Positions 1 to 6,814 of a stretch of DNA of 37,305 nt are shown here, piece by piece. How positions within the stretch are numbered: the first letter of the stretch is position 1; the number at the start of each line of letters is the position of its first letter. Position numbers and translations under genes: made by a program. A model generated the notes under the pieces. The model was not told where the DNA came from, did no database searches, and saw only the letters and a list, made by a program, of their open reading frames with translations. The stretch spans positions 1-37,305 of IMG/VR virus record IMGVR_UViG_3300011430_000026. One strand, written 5' to 3'. The DNA is from a virus.

Positions 1-201
1 AACACGATTGCCGCCCTGTTCACGAATGGCGCTGGCAATGAGGGCCAGACTCGCTGGGATGCGTTCAACGCCGTCACCCAGTTTGTGACACATCGCGAAT
101 ACAAGGCGAGCGCAAACGCCCCTGCCGACACGAACCGCTTCCTGAATGTGATGGAGCGCAACAACACAAACGACAGGGCCATGGCACTGCTCTTGAATTA
201 G
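1..201 (+). CDS. DUF932 phage/plasmid-like protein, C-terminal end (partial)
   Basis: The frame is open from base 1 to a TAG at 199-201, giving 66 residues of a protein that starts outside the window. A segment reading TRWDAFNAVTQFVTH, after a Gly/Asn-rich turn, matches the conserved C-terminal block of the DUF932 (TIGR03299, phage/plasmid-like) family, in which a W-D-x-(F/Y)-N-x-V-T-x-(F/Y) motif precedes the end. The family is widespread in phages and plasmids and its biochemical role is unsettled. Only the tail is seen, so domain content and start cannot be judged. Confidence 0.7.
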   Translation, partial: NTIAALFTNGAGNEGQTRWDAFNAVTQFVTHREYKASANAPADTNRFLNVMERNNTNDRAMALLLN

Positions 202-247
202 TCGCAAGCGAACCTGCCCACTGATTGGCACAGTGGGCAGCCCGCTT

Positions 248-463
248 ATGACAACTCAAAAAATTATTAAAGATGGACAGGTTGCCGCACCACAAATGTC
301 TTGTGGTGGTTGTTCTGGAAAACTTTTCACTGTCTTTAAGGCTCTTGATAAAGATGCAGGCCTGGTGCTCGTTTGCGAGGGCTGCAAAAGCGAAAATCAC
401 ATCAGTGTTAGTTGGACGCTTTCGATGCGTTGGGAAGGCACTGGCGGCCTTTGTCACATGTAG
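248..463 (+). CDS. small zinc-ribbon-like protein
   Basis: This is a 71-residue protein from ATG 248; a GTG at 233 in the same frame would add five residues. Two CxxC pairs, CGGC about 20 residues in and CEGC about 24 residues later, are spaced like a treble-clef or zinc-ribbon fold. A further cysteine lies near the end. No enzymatic motif is visible. Small zinc ribbons of this type are common phage early proteins and may bind nucleic acid or host proteins, but the role here is not known. It follows the DUF932 gene after 46 bases and precedes the hairpin at 473-501. Confidence 0.55.
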   Translation: MTTQKIIKDGQVAAPQMSCGGCSGKLFTVFKALDKDAGLVLVCEGCKSENHISVSWTLSMRWEGTGGLCHM

Positions 464-472
464 GCACAAACC

Positions 473-501
473 CTGAGCCCTCCCGCAAGGGAGCGGCTCA
501 G
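473..501 (+). promoter_or_regulatory. GNRA-capped hairpin just before a start codon
   Basis: CTGAGCC plus CTCCC (473-484) pair with GGGAG, one bulged C, and GGCTCAG (489-501) around a GCAA tetraloop. The stem is 12 bp with one bulge. It ends five bases before ATG 507 and has no T-run after it, so it does not look like an intrinsic terminator. Its position suggests an RNA element that controls ribosome access or mRNA processing; the function is inferred. Confidence 0.5.
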
Positions 502-506
502 AGATT

Positions 507-752
507 ATGCCAAAACAAACTATTGAACTGAAAGTGGAAGTGCTCGGGTACGACACTGCCGAGGAAGCTGAAAATGATTTGCGCCTGCACATCGGGCGCA
601 TGACGGGCGGCTGCAAGGCCGTTGTCATCGAATCAAGACCGGTCACGGCAGCGACGAAAGCAGACGCCCGGGCCCTGAAGGCCGCGCAACTCTCGCGGGA
701 ATTCGTTCGGGTCAGTGGCCTGAACAATCCTGCAAAGAAACAAACCTACTGA
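507..752 (+). CDS. hypothetical protein, 81 aa
   Basis: I do not recognise this family. The 81-residue protein starts at ATG 507, directly behind the 473-501 hairpin. The first half has an alternating hydrophobic and acidic pattern suggesting a small alpha/beta fold (beta strand, Ala/Glu-rich helix, Arg-rich stretch, beta strand). The C-terminal third is rich in Lys, Arg and Ala. There is no signal peptide or membrane segment. It has normal spacing within a run of short early-type genes. Confidence 0.6.
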   Translation: MPKQTIELKVEVLGYDTAEEAENDLRLHIGRMTGGCKAVVIESRPVTAATKADARALKAAQLSREFVRVSGLNNPAKKQTY

Positions 753-759
753 AACTTTA

Positions 760-822
760 ATGAAAAAATCTTTTCTTTTTTTGTTGCGCTCGCGGCCGAA
801 TTCAGTCAAATTCACAGCATGA
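760..822 (+). CDS. possible 20-residue micro-ORF
   Basis: This short frame runs from ATG 760 to TGA 820-822, and the TGA overlaps ATG 819 of the next gene (ATGA). The product would begin MKKSFLFLL and be basic and hydrophobic. The overlap is the only argument for translation; it could be a leader peptide coupling translation into the next gene, or chance. The DNA here is unusually T-rich compared with its surroundings. Confidence 0.25.
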   Translation: MKKSFLFLLRSRPNSVKFTA

Positions 823-1112
823 AAGAAAACAATATGACAACACAGCAACTGAATAGCCAAAACAAGAGACTCCAACGCATCGCCAAAGAACTGGCAGAGA
901 TTGCAGATTCTAACAGCTTGTATCCCCGCCGGGAACACGTCCTGTTCACAGCCGCTCTTGCAATTCGCCAGCTTGCAGGATCAAACTCGCGGGACGCAGT
1001 TGAGACATTGCGCTCTACTCGCGATGATTTGCAGACTGAAATCCCCAGGTACCCCGTCACCCGCGCCGATGGCAAAATCGTTTTCGTCACTGTCCCACCG
1101 TCAAATCAGTAA
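819..1112 (+). CDS. hypothetical helical protein, 97 aa
   Basis: This is a predominantly helical 97-residue protein with no motif I can assign. It may start at ATG 819 or at ATG 834 (MTTQQ...). The middle contains heptad-like Leu/Ile/Ala positions and many charged residues, and the last third holds a short beta-like stretch (GKIVFVTV). There is no membrane segment. It lies in the early-type cluster of small genes and overlaps the preceding micro-ORF by four bases. Confidence 0.55.
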   Translation: MKENNMTTQQLNSQNKRLQRIAKELAEIADSNSLYPRREHVLFTAALAIRQLAGSNSRDAVETLRSTRDDLQTEIPRYPVTRADGKIVFVTVPPSNQ

Positions 1113-1120
1113 AAACCGTC

Positions 1121-1147
1121 AACAATCAAAACCGTAAAATTATTATG
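1121..1147 (+). promoter_or_regulatory. A/T-rich translation leader, copy 1
   Basis: AACAATCAAA, four bases, then TAAAATTA lead into ATG 1145. Nearly the same leader occurs at 1631-1653 before ATG 1651, with a three-base spacer. Neither has a purine-rich Shine-Dalgarno sequence. The repeat supports both start assignments and suggests an A-rich ribosome entry signal or a shared control element. Confidence 0.45.
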
Positions 1148-1618
1148 AGTATCATTAACGTCCTCGCAGACAGAGAAAAGCAAATCAAGGAAACCGCCGC
1201 CGAGCGCATACGCCAGGCGACGAAGCTGGTGGCGATGTGGCAAGAGAAGATGGCAGTCCTTCAGTGCAACCTGTCCGGCATCAAAGCGGGCCTCGCGAAA
1301 GCGGGCCTGATGCTGCCTGATGACTTGAGCGCGAGCGTCCGCAAGTCCGGGGGCAACCCTGAAATATGGGTCGATGGTGACAAGCTGGTGGTCGAACTGG
1401 TCGCTCTGCCGATCAATGGCAAATTCAAGTTCCTCACGTTCCGTGGATATGATGCGCGTGGCCGTGGAAAGAATGCTGACCGCCTGTGTGAGAAGGCCAC
1501 CAAGCTCCAGGCCCTGCTCAAGGACAGTTGTGCGATTGAGGGCATCCAGGTGAATCCTAGCAGCCTTGAAATCCGCAACGACCGGGAGGGCCGTGTGCTC
1601 ATCACGCTTTGGTTCTGA
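1145..1618 (+). CDS. hypothetical protein, 157 aa
   Basis: This is a 157-residue protein of unknown family. The first ~60 residues are helical and rich in Lys, Glu and Ala, with coiled-coil potential. The central part (about residues 70-105) looks like beta strands with a Gly- and Arg-rich turn (GYDARGRGK), followed by a helix and a final pair of strands. There are no catalytic or metal-binding signatures and no export signal. ATG 1145 is supported by the A/T-rich leader shared with the next gene. Confidence 0.65.
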   Translation: MSIINVLADREKQIKETAAERIRQATKLVAMWQEKMAVLQCNLSGIKAGLAKAGLMLPDDLSASVRKSGGNPEIWVDGDKLVVELVALPINGKFKFLTFRGYDARGRGKNADRLCEKATKLQALLKDSCAIEGIQVNPSSLEIRNDREGRVLITLWF

Positions 1619-1630
1619 TCGAAACAAAAC

Positions 1631-1653
1631 AACAATCAAAAAGTAAAATTATG
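1631..1653 (+). promoter_or_regulatory. A/T-rich translation leader, copy 2
   Basis: AACAATCAAA, three bases, then TAAAATTATG. This is the second copy of the leader at 1121-1147, here placing ATG 1651 as the start rather than the upstream in-frame GTG at 1609. Confidence 0.45.
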
Positions 1654-2313
1654 GCAAAGCGAATCAAGAAAACAAAACCGACAATCGTCGTGCCTCAGGG
1701 CAAACCACTTGTGGAAGTCCTGGTCCCGAAGATAATAGCAGCAGTGCAGCGCCAGTCCGATCCGAATACACGATTGCGAATCGGGGACATCTTCACGCAG
1801 AGCGGGCAGGAATATGCCGTGCTGTTCGTGAACGAATCCCGAGCCGCCGTCGCGCAGACCGGCTTCAACATCAAGCCCGACCTCGATCCAGCCGGGCACA
1901 TTCTTCGCTTCAACGCAGAGAAAACCGAGAACATCAGCCCGAACAGCGAAGTGCATATCACGCACAGTCTGGGCCGTGCGGGATTGCTGCCCTACCTGAA
2001 CCGTTTCCAGCACAAAGACGCACCTACAGAGGGAAAGCCGCTCATAAACGATCCTGAGCCCAAAGTGAGGGGTCTGGGTGAGCATCTTGGACACTCGGTT
2101 TCCGCTATTATCCGCGCCATGGGTGCGAACGGCTGGACACGCGACGAAGCGAGGGACTACTGGCGCGCCGTGGGCATCGTTGTGAGCAACGGCACGATCG
2201 CCGCGAAGATTGCAGACGCGAAAGCGGGCGATGGCCAGTTCACTCGCGACAAGTTTGCCATCCCTCAACTGACGAAAGAACAGTTGAAGGAGATGCGCTC
2301 CAAAATCAAATGA
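1651..2313 (+). CDS. hypothetical basic protein with possible C-terminal DNA-binding region, 220 aa
   Basis: ATG 1651 is chosen because it follows the duplicated A/T-rich leader. The protein has a Lys-rich N-terminus (MAKRIKKTKP), a central beta-rich region (about residues 45-125) and a C-terminal helical region. In that region, a stretch with AIIRAMGANGWTRDEARDYW and the following helices resembles a helix-turn-helix arrangement. DNA binding is an inference from this pattern and the basic character; no named family is claimed. The gene overlaps the next by four bases (ATGA at 2310-2313). Confidence 0.6.
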   Translation: MAKRIKKTKPTIVVPQGKPLVEVLVPKIIAAVQRQSDPNTRLRIGDIFTQSGQEYAVLFVNESRAAVAQTGFNIKPDLDPAGHILRFNAEKTENISPNSEVHITHSLGRAGLLPYLNRFQHKDAPTEGKPLINDPEPKVRGLGEHLGHSVSAIIRAMGANGWTRDEARDYWRAVGIVVSNGTIAAKIADAKAGDGQFTRDKFAIPQLTKEQLKEMRSKIK

Positions 2314-2480
2314 TTGAACTGATCAGAGAGGAACTGGAGATAAGGCTGGCGGAACTGCACCGCCAGCACTTTCACGCCTCGGCGGGACTGGATGCAAAAG
2401 AGTGCGCCCGGCTTGAGCAGCGAATCAAAACGATTGAATTCATTCTAAAGCAAAATGAGAATACCAAAGCCAGTCATTGA
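2310..2480 (+). CDS. small coiled-coil protein, 56 aa
   Basis: This 56-residue frame starts at ATG 2310, overlaps the upstream stop by four bases and runs 26 bases into the following gene. Its sequence is almost entirely helical with alternating Glu/Arg and Leu/Ile, a single Cys and a His-rich turn. It resembles the short coiled-coil proteins often found next to phage DNA-binding genes. It would fill an otherwise 141-base gap, which supports it being a gene. Function unknown. Confidence 0.55.
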   Translation: MIELIREELEIRLAELHRQHFHASAGLDAKECARLEQRIKTIEFILKQNENTKASH

Positions 2481-3183
2481 AACACATGGGCCCGTCACTG
2501 TCGTGCGGGATGACCTGATTGCGGGCGGCTCAAAGATGAGATTCCTTCCCCAGGTGCTCAAGGCGATACCGGAGGAGCGGATCGTGTATGCGTCGCCTTT
2601 CTGCGGCGGGGCCGCCGTAGCCCTGTCCCTGACGTGCAAACAGCTTGGCAAAAAGGCCATCATATTCTACGCGAAACGAACTGACCTGCACATCCGGCAG
2701 CGGATGGTGAAAGCCGACGGCACAAAGATTAAATGGGTGCACCCGTTCGGGTACATGTCTCACGTCTCATCCGACGCCCGCAAGTATGCCCATCGCACCA
2801 AATCCTTTTTCCTCGACATGGGCTTCCACACGCCCGAGGCCGAGCGCCTCTACATCAGGGCCATGGCCGAAGTGAAAAAGAAAATCGGCAGTCCCGAATT
2901 CATTTGGTGTGCTGCGGGCTCCGGCATGCTCGCCATGTGCCTGGGCAAGGCCTTCCCAGATTCGCAGGTCACCGGCGTGTCCACGGGCCTCAAGGCCCTG
3001 AAGGAATCGAAACAGTTTCCCCCGAATGTGCGCCTGATCGATTCAGGCGTTCATCTCACGAAAACCTCCAAGGCGATTGCGCCGTTCCCGTGCTGTCCCA
3101 ATTACGACCTGAAGGCCTGGGAGAAGATGATCGCCCAGCCGATAACTAAATCAACCCTGTTCTGGAACGTGATGGGAATTTGA
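2455..3183 (+). CDS. PLP-dependent (fold type II) enzyme-like protein
   Basis: The 242-residue product resembles the tryptophan synthase beta / ACC deaminase / D-cysteine desulfhydrase superfamily. A VVRDDLIAGGSKMR segment (about residues 16-29) matches the 'K-R-D-D ... G-G-N-K-x-R' block, so Lys27 would be the Schiff-base lysine. SPFCGGAAVALSL (47-59) corresponds to the S-N-H-A helix region. AAGSGMLA (153-160), before VTGVSTG, corresponds to the phosphate-binding Gly/Ser loop. The protein is about 90 residues shorter than usual for this superfamily and lacks the exact SNHA motif. It could act on an amino acid, or have been recruited for DNA or peptide modification; the substrate cannot be read from the sequence. 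Confidence 0.65.
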   Translation: MRIPKPVIETHGPVTVVRDDLIAGGSKMRFLPQVLKAIPEERIVYASPFCGGAAVALSLTCKQLGKKAIIFYAKRTDLHIRQRMVKADGTKIKWVHPFGYMSHVSSDARKYAHRTKSFFLDMGFHTPEAERLYIRAMAEVKKKIGSPEFIWCAAGSGMLAMCLGKAFPDSQVTGVSTGLKALKESKQFPPNVRLIDSGVHLTKTSKAIAPFPCCPNYDLKAWEKMIAQPITKSTLFWNVMGI

Positions 3184-3184
3184 T

Positions 3185-3352
3185 ATGAGTGCATTGCAAC
3201 AGGCTGAGGATGAGGCCATCGCCGCCCTGGTAAAGTGCATCGAAGGATTCACGCCCAGCCAGCGGGAGAAATTCCTGAGTGAATTGAAATCAAGAATCTG
3301 CGTGTATTGTGGCGCATTGAATCCCCGGTGCTGGTGTCAACATGACGAATAG
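3185..3352 (+). CDS. small cysteine-rich protein, 55 aa
   Basis: ATG 3185 lies one base after the TGA of the PLP-enzyme gene (a TGA-T-ATG junction). The first ~38 residues are acidic and helical. The last 15 contain CVYCG followed by CWC, a C-x2-C-x6-C-x-C pattern with a nearby His, suggesting a zinc-binding C-terminus. The frame is open and fills the gap before the terminase genes. Other short proteins in this window also end in cysteine-rich tails. Function unknown. Confidence 0.55.
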   Translation: MSALQQAEDEAIAALVKCIEGFTPSQREKFLSELKSRICVYCGALNPRCWCQHDE

Positions 3353-3383
3353 AAATCCTGCCAAAACAAGATAGAATAGACTT

Positions 3384-4136
3384 GTGCCTAGAACGTATAA
3401 GAAAAAAGAACTGCCCCTGGAATTCATCCTGAAGGTGCACGGCGCATTTATTCATGGCGCAGATTACGCGGAAGCCGCCCGCATCCTCGACATGTCTCCG
3501 GCGAATTTGAACAATCAAATAGGCCGGCACGCCCAACTCCGCCTGGCAAAGGAGATGGCCATGGAATGGAAAAACCAGAAGCCACAAACCTTCCGTGATT
3601 ATGTGTTCCGGTCCCTCACGCCCGAGGCGCAGAAGGTGTGGGATGAAATCCAGTTTTGGGAAGGAAATACGAATGGGCCGCAGGCAGTTAATAAAATCCT
3701 CGCCAACCAAACTACCCATATGCGCCAGGAATTATTTGTGCATGCCCTGGTCATGTCGAATTACAACATCTCAGAGGCCCTGCGCACGGTGGGCACCTCG
3801 TATACCGTTTTCCAGAAATGGTCTGCCGATCCCGAGTTTCGCCTGCTCATTGAAGAGATTGGCTGGCACAAGAAAAACTTCTTTGAGAATGCATTGATTG
3901 ACCTTGTTGCAATGCGCGTTCCCCAGGTGGTCCTGCATGCGAATAAAACAGTGAATGCCGACCGGGGCTATGGTGATCGTGTCGCAGTGGACATGAATGC
4001 GAAAGTGGAAACAGGCATCAACCTGGACGAGCTTGACCTGCCCCTTGAAATAAAAGTGCAGGTGCTGGAAGCCATGCGCAATCGCAAGGAACAAAAGCAA
4101 CTGCCCGCCGCAAATGGGGAGATAATTGAAGTGTGA
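3384..4136 (+). CDS. terS: terminase small subunit-like DNA-binding protein
   Basis: This is a 250-residue protein starting at GTG 3384. The first ~50 residues contain an HTH-like unit (DYAEAARILDMSPANLNNQI), and a second one lies around residues 125-150 (NISEALRTVGTSYTVFQKWS). The protein ends in a charged tail. Two helix-turn-helix-like segments, the size, and position two genes before the large terminase support a small terminase that recognises packaging-site DNA. The family match is by pattern and context only. A variant of the recurrent AGATAATA box (AGATAGAATA) lies just before the start. Confidence 0.65.
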   Translation: MPRTYKKKELPLEFILKVHGAFIHGADYAEAARILDMSPANLNNQIGRHAQLRLAKEMAMEWKNQKPQTFRDYVFRSLTPEAQKVWDEIQFWEGNTNGPQAVNKILANQTTHMRQELFVHALVMSNYNISEALRTVGTSYTVFQKWSADPEFRLLIEEIGWHKKNFFENALIDLVAMRVPQVVLHANKTVNADRGYGDRVAVDMNAKVETGINLDELDLPLEIKVQVLEAMRNRKEQKQLPAANGEIIEV

Positions 4137-4158
4137 GTGAAAGCGAGAGCAAAAAGAA

Positions 4159-4989
4159 ATGACCACGCAAGAATACCAATCTATCGTTGGAACACTCCGT
4201 GCCGAGCTGGCCCGGGAACAGGAACTGCGCAGGAGATCTGATGAGTTCCGGGAGCGCATTAGAGGGGAGAATCGGATGCTCAAGGATCGACGGGGCCATC
4301 TTAGCGCAATAGTCGAGACCCTCCGCGCTGAGAATGCTGCACTGCATGGGCAGTTAGCCGAGTCGCGAGAGGAGTTGGCGGGATTGAAGGAACTTGTAGT
4401 CGATGGCACGAAGTCGCGGGCAAATGCACAGGCGCAATATGAAACCCTCCGCACAGAGCTGGCGGCGAAAACCGAAGCCAATCAGCTTTTAAATAAAAGC
4501 CTTGCTACTGCGCATTGCGGTTTATCCAGCCTCCGTGCTGAGAATGCGGAGTTGAGAAATGGCTTTCCTTGCATTGGTCAAGACCCATTGAAGATGGAAA
4601 AACGTGATGGGTTTGAAGAATCATTTGTTCGATTAAAGTCAGGATTGAACATCCAGCAGAAGGGCGTTCCAGACCAAACCGCACTTGTTTGGCGTATCGA
4701 CATAAGTCGGGTCAGTGACGAGGTAATTATTCAAACCGGTCGGGCCGAATTTAGACTCAAGCAGGTAGAACAACTCAAGGCGGAACTGGCTCTAAAAGAA
4801 AAAGCAATGTCCGTCATCGATAAAGCAGTTGGAGACGCGGGAGACGAGGAGATGTCAGTGCTATGCGAGCGGCTGACCACGGAGCGCGACACCGCGCTGG
4901 CGGAGGTGGAACGGTTGAATCTCCAACTTCATCCACCAGAGTGCAAGATATGTGGTTCCTGTCATTCCGGAGACTGCGCAACAATTTAG
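4159..4989 (+). CDS. long coiled-coil protein with C-terminal zinc-knuckle-like tail
   Basis: This 276-residue protein is dominated by Glu/Leu/Arg-rich heptads (about residues 5-135 and 195-255), interrupted by a short globular stretch around 140-190. The last 18 residues read PPECKICG-SCHSGDC-ATI, a C-x2-C-x3-H-x3-C arrangement like a small zinc knuckle. The same tail, changed at only 4 of 18 positions, ends the protein at 6616-6798 on the other side of the large terminase. ATG 4159 overlaps the stop of a nine-codon GTG frame (4133-4162), which may couple its translation to the small terminase. It may be an elongated scaffold or packaging accessory protein; that is inference. Confidence 0.65.
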   Translation: MTTQEYQSIVGTLRAELAREQELRRRSDEFRERIRGENRMLKDRRGHLSAIVETLRAENAALHGQLAESREELAGLKELVVDGTKSRANAQAQYETLRTELAAKTEANQLLNKSLATAHCGLSSLRAENAELRNGFPCIGQDPLKMEKRDGFEESFVRLKSGLNIQQKGVPDQTALVWRIDISRVSDEVIIQTGRAEFRLKQVEQLKAELALKEKAMSVIDKAVGDAGDEEMSVLCERLTTERDTALAEVERLNLQLHPPECKICGSCHSGDCATI

Positions 4990-5037
4990 ATAGGTAAACT
5001 GCGCTTACAAACGCCCTCAGCGGCGGTAAGTGAGCAG

Positions 5038-5075
5038 TTGACCCGGGCCGCTCGGGCAGATTATGTTCCCGGCCC
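5038..5075 (+). promoter_or_regulatory. GC-rich hairpin leader of the large terminase gene
   Basis: The 86-base gap 4990-5075 has no gene. GGGCCG (5045-5050) pairs with CGGCCC (5070-5075), and the stem ends directly at ATG 5076. A TTGACC at 5038-5043 could be a -35-like element, but no convincing -10 follows at the right distance. The hairpin would hide or expose the start codon; this is a structural guess. Confidence 0.3.
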
Positions 5076-6608
5076 ATGCTGAGTGAATTCGAATCACCCT
5101 CGCGCACCGCGCCTCAGGTACGTATCAGGGAAGCCCCACTCATCGCTTCCATCTGCCGGCAATCCTTCTTTCACTTCGTCAAGGAATTCTGGCCCACCAT
5201 CATTGATGAAACTCCGGTGTGGAACTGGCATGTCAAATACATCTGCGATGAAATGCAGATAGTGGCCGAGCGGGTGTTCCGGGGCCTGCCCAAGCTATAT
5301 GATTTAATCATCAACGTACCACCAGGCTCAACCAAGTCCACCATTGTCTCGCAGATGTTTCCCGCCTGGGTGTGGACGCGCATGCCCCAGGCTCAATTCG
5401 TGTGCGCATCGTATGCCAAGCAATTGTCCCTGACCAATGCCCTCTTCATGCGGGACATTGTGAATTCGGAAAAGTATCAGGAGTGCTTCCCAGGCCTGAT
5501 CGAACTGAGGCAGGATGAGAAATCAAAAAGCCTGTTCAAAAACACCAGGCGAGGCTGGCGCTTCTCAACCGGTGTGCGCGGCGCAGTGACGGGATACCAT
5601 GGCCACTTTCAATTGATCGATGATCCACTCAATCCCGAGGAATCATTTTCAGAACTGGATTTGAAAATGGTGAACCGGTGGATGGAGTCCACGCTGCCCA
5701 TGCGCAAGGTGTCCAAGGACATCACGCCATTGATTCTGGTGATGCAACGCCTGCACCAGGCCGACCCGACCGGCGAGATGCTGCACAAATCGAAAGGAGA
5801 CAGGGTCAAACACATCTGCATCCCAGGCGAGTTGACCGAGGACGTGAAGCCGGTTGAACTGAGGGAGTATTACGTGGATGGGCTGTTTGATCCCATCCGA
5901 TTGCCACGCAAATTGTTCCCCGAAATCAAGAGCATGCTGGGCGAGTACGGCTTTGCTTCGCAGATATTGCAGACGCCCATTCCATTGGGAGGCGGCATGT
6001 TCAAGACCGGCTTCGTGAAGATTCACAAGGGCCCGCCCCCGCGCATGGTGCGCCTGTGCCGATCCTGGGACAAGGCGGGCACGCCCGACGAGGGCGCATG
6101 GTCCGCGGGTGTGCTCATGGGCGTGGATGCGCTGGGCCATCCGTGGGTGCTGGATGTGTGCCGCGGCCAGTGGGGCGCGCAGGAACGCGAGGCGATGATC
6201 CTGCACACCGCGGCCTTTGATGCCGCGGGCAAGTTCGGGATCATCACGGCCTTGCACGGCGAGGATCAATATGTTGTGATTCGTGTTGAAATCGAGCCCG
6301 GCTCAGGTGGCAAGGAATCAGGCGAAAATACGGTGCGAAACCTGGGCGGGTATAGTGTGCTTGCGTATCATCCTACAGGCCCGAAGGAGGCGCGGGCGCA
6401 ACCCTTCGCCTCGGCCATGGGTATCCAGAACCACGTTCACGTGATTGATGCGGACTGGACCAAGGACTTCCTCGAGGAGTATCGATTCTTTCCCTTCGGC
6501 CGGTGGAAGGACCAGGTTGACGCTGGCTCAGATGCCTACAATCATCTTTTCCGTGCGCCAAGAATTGCTGGTGGAATTCGGCAGATGCTCGCGACGGCGC
6601 ACAGATAA
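5076..6608 (+). CDS. terL: terminase large subunit (packaging ATPase/nuclease)
   Basis: This 510-residue protein powers DNA packaging into the procapsid and cuts the concatemer. N-terminal ATPase: Walker A-like PPGSTKST at residues 82-89 and Walker B FQLIDDPL at 178-185. C-terminal RNase H-like nuclease: first acidic residue in SWDKA (Asp332), second in VEIEPGSGG (Glu406), third in DQVDAGSDAYNH (Asp482/Asp486). Length and motif order are typical of the family, so it looks intact. The gene ends AGA TAA inside an AGATAATA box. Its neighbours on both sides encode proteins with matching C-terminal zinc-knuckle tails. Confidence 0.95.
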   Translation: MLSEFESPSRTAPQVRIREAPLIASICRQSFFHFVKEFWPTIIDETPVWNWHVKYICDEMQIVAERVFRGLPKLYDLIINVPPGSTKSTIVSQMFPAWVWTRMPQAQFVCASYAKQLSLTNALFMRDIVNSEKYQECFPGLIELRQDEKSKSLFKNTRRGWRFSTGVRGAVTGYHGHFQLIDDPLNPEESFSELDLKMVNRWMESTLPMRKVSKDITPLILVMQRLHQADPTGEMLHKSKGDRVKHICIPGELTEDVKPVELREYYVDGLFDPIRLPRKLFPEIKSMLGEYGFASQILQTPIPLGGGMFKTGFVKIHKGPPPRMVRLCRSWDKAGTPDEGAWSAGVLMGVDALGHPWVLDVCRGQWGAQEREAMILHTAAFDAAGKFGIITALHGEDQYVVIRVEIEPGSGGKESGENTVRNLGGYSVLAYHPTGPKEARAQPFASAMGIQNHVHVIDADWTKDFLEEYRFFPFGRWKDQVDAGSDAYNHLFRAPRIAGGIRQMLATAHR

Positions 6609-6610
6609 TA
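6603..6610 (+). promoter_or_regulatory. AGATAATA box before ATG 6616
   Basis: Exact 8-mer ending five bases before the start (spacer GAGGC). It contains the large terminase's last codon and stop (AGA TAA). Confidence 0.5.
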
Positions 6611-6615
6611 GAGGC

Positions 6616-6798
6616 ATGGAACCTGTTGCTGGAATCCGGATAATCAGAAGATACTTGAATATGCAGGCGCCTTTTAACAAGTGGCCCGTTTGCTATCAGA
6701 GATTGGCCAGACATATAGATAAATTGGACCAGGAAGTGAATCCTCCTGAGTGTAAAATATGTGGCCATTCCCATACTGGAAATTGTGCTACCATTTGA
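6616..6798 (+). CDS. small protein with C-terminal zinc-knuckle-like tail, 60 aa
   Basis: ATG 6616 follows the AGATAATA box by five bases; upstream in-frame starts would lie inside the terminase gene. The N-terminal ~40 residues are basic and helical with one Cys. The C-terminus reads PPECKICG-HSHTGNC-ATI, matching 14 of 18 residues at the end of the 4159-4989 protein, including the C-x2-C-x3-H-x3-C ligands. At DNA level many of the differences between the two tails are in third codon positions, which points to selection on the peptide. It may bind the terminase or DNA; the function is not established. Confidence 0.65.
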   Translation: MEPVAGIRIIRRYLNMQAPFNKWPVCYQRLARHIDKLDQEVNPPECKICGHSHTGNCATI

Positions 6799-6805
6799 GA
6801 TAATA
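6798..6805 (+). promoter_or_regulatory. AGATAATA box before ATG 6815
   Basis: Exact 8-mer whose first A is the last base of the preceding TGA stop. It ends nine bases before ATG 6815 and supports that start for the methyltransferase. Confidence 0.5.
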
Positions 6806-6814
6806 TTACCAGAA

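Noticed and set aside
1730-1737. A ninth AGATAATA
   Set aside because: It lies inside the 1651-2313 coding frame with no start codon at the right distance, so it is probably chance.
4133-4162. A nine-codon GTG frame between the small terminase and the coiled-coil gene
   Set aside because: It is too short to call as a gene; it was noted only as possible coupling for ATG 4159.
6761-6814. An upstream GTG start for the DNA methyltransferase
   Set aside because: It would overlap the preceding zinc-knuckle tail, which is conserved as a peptide in the other frame, and ATG 6815 has the AGATAATA box.
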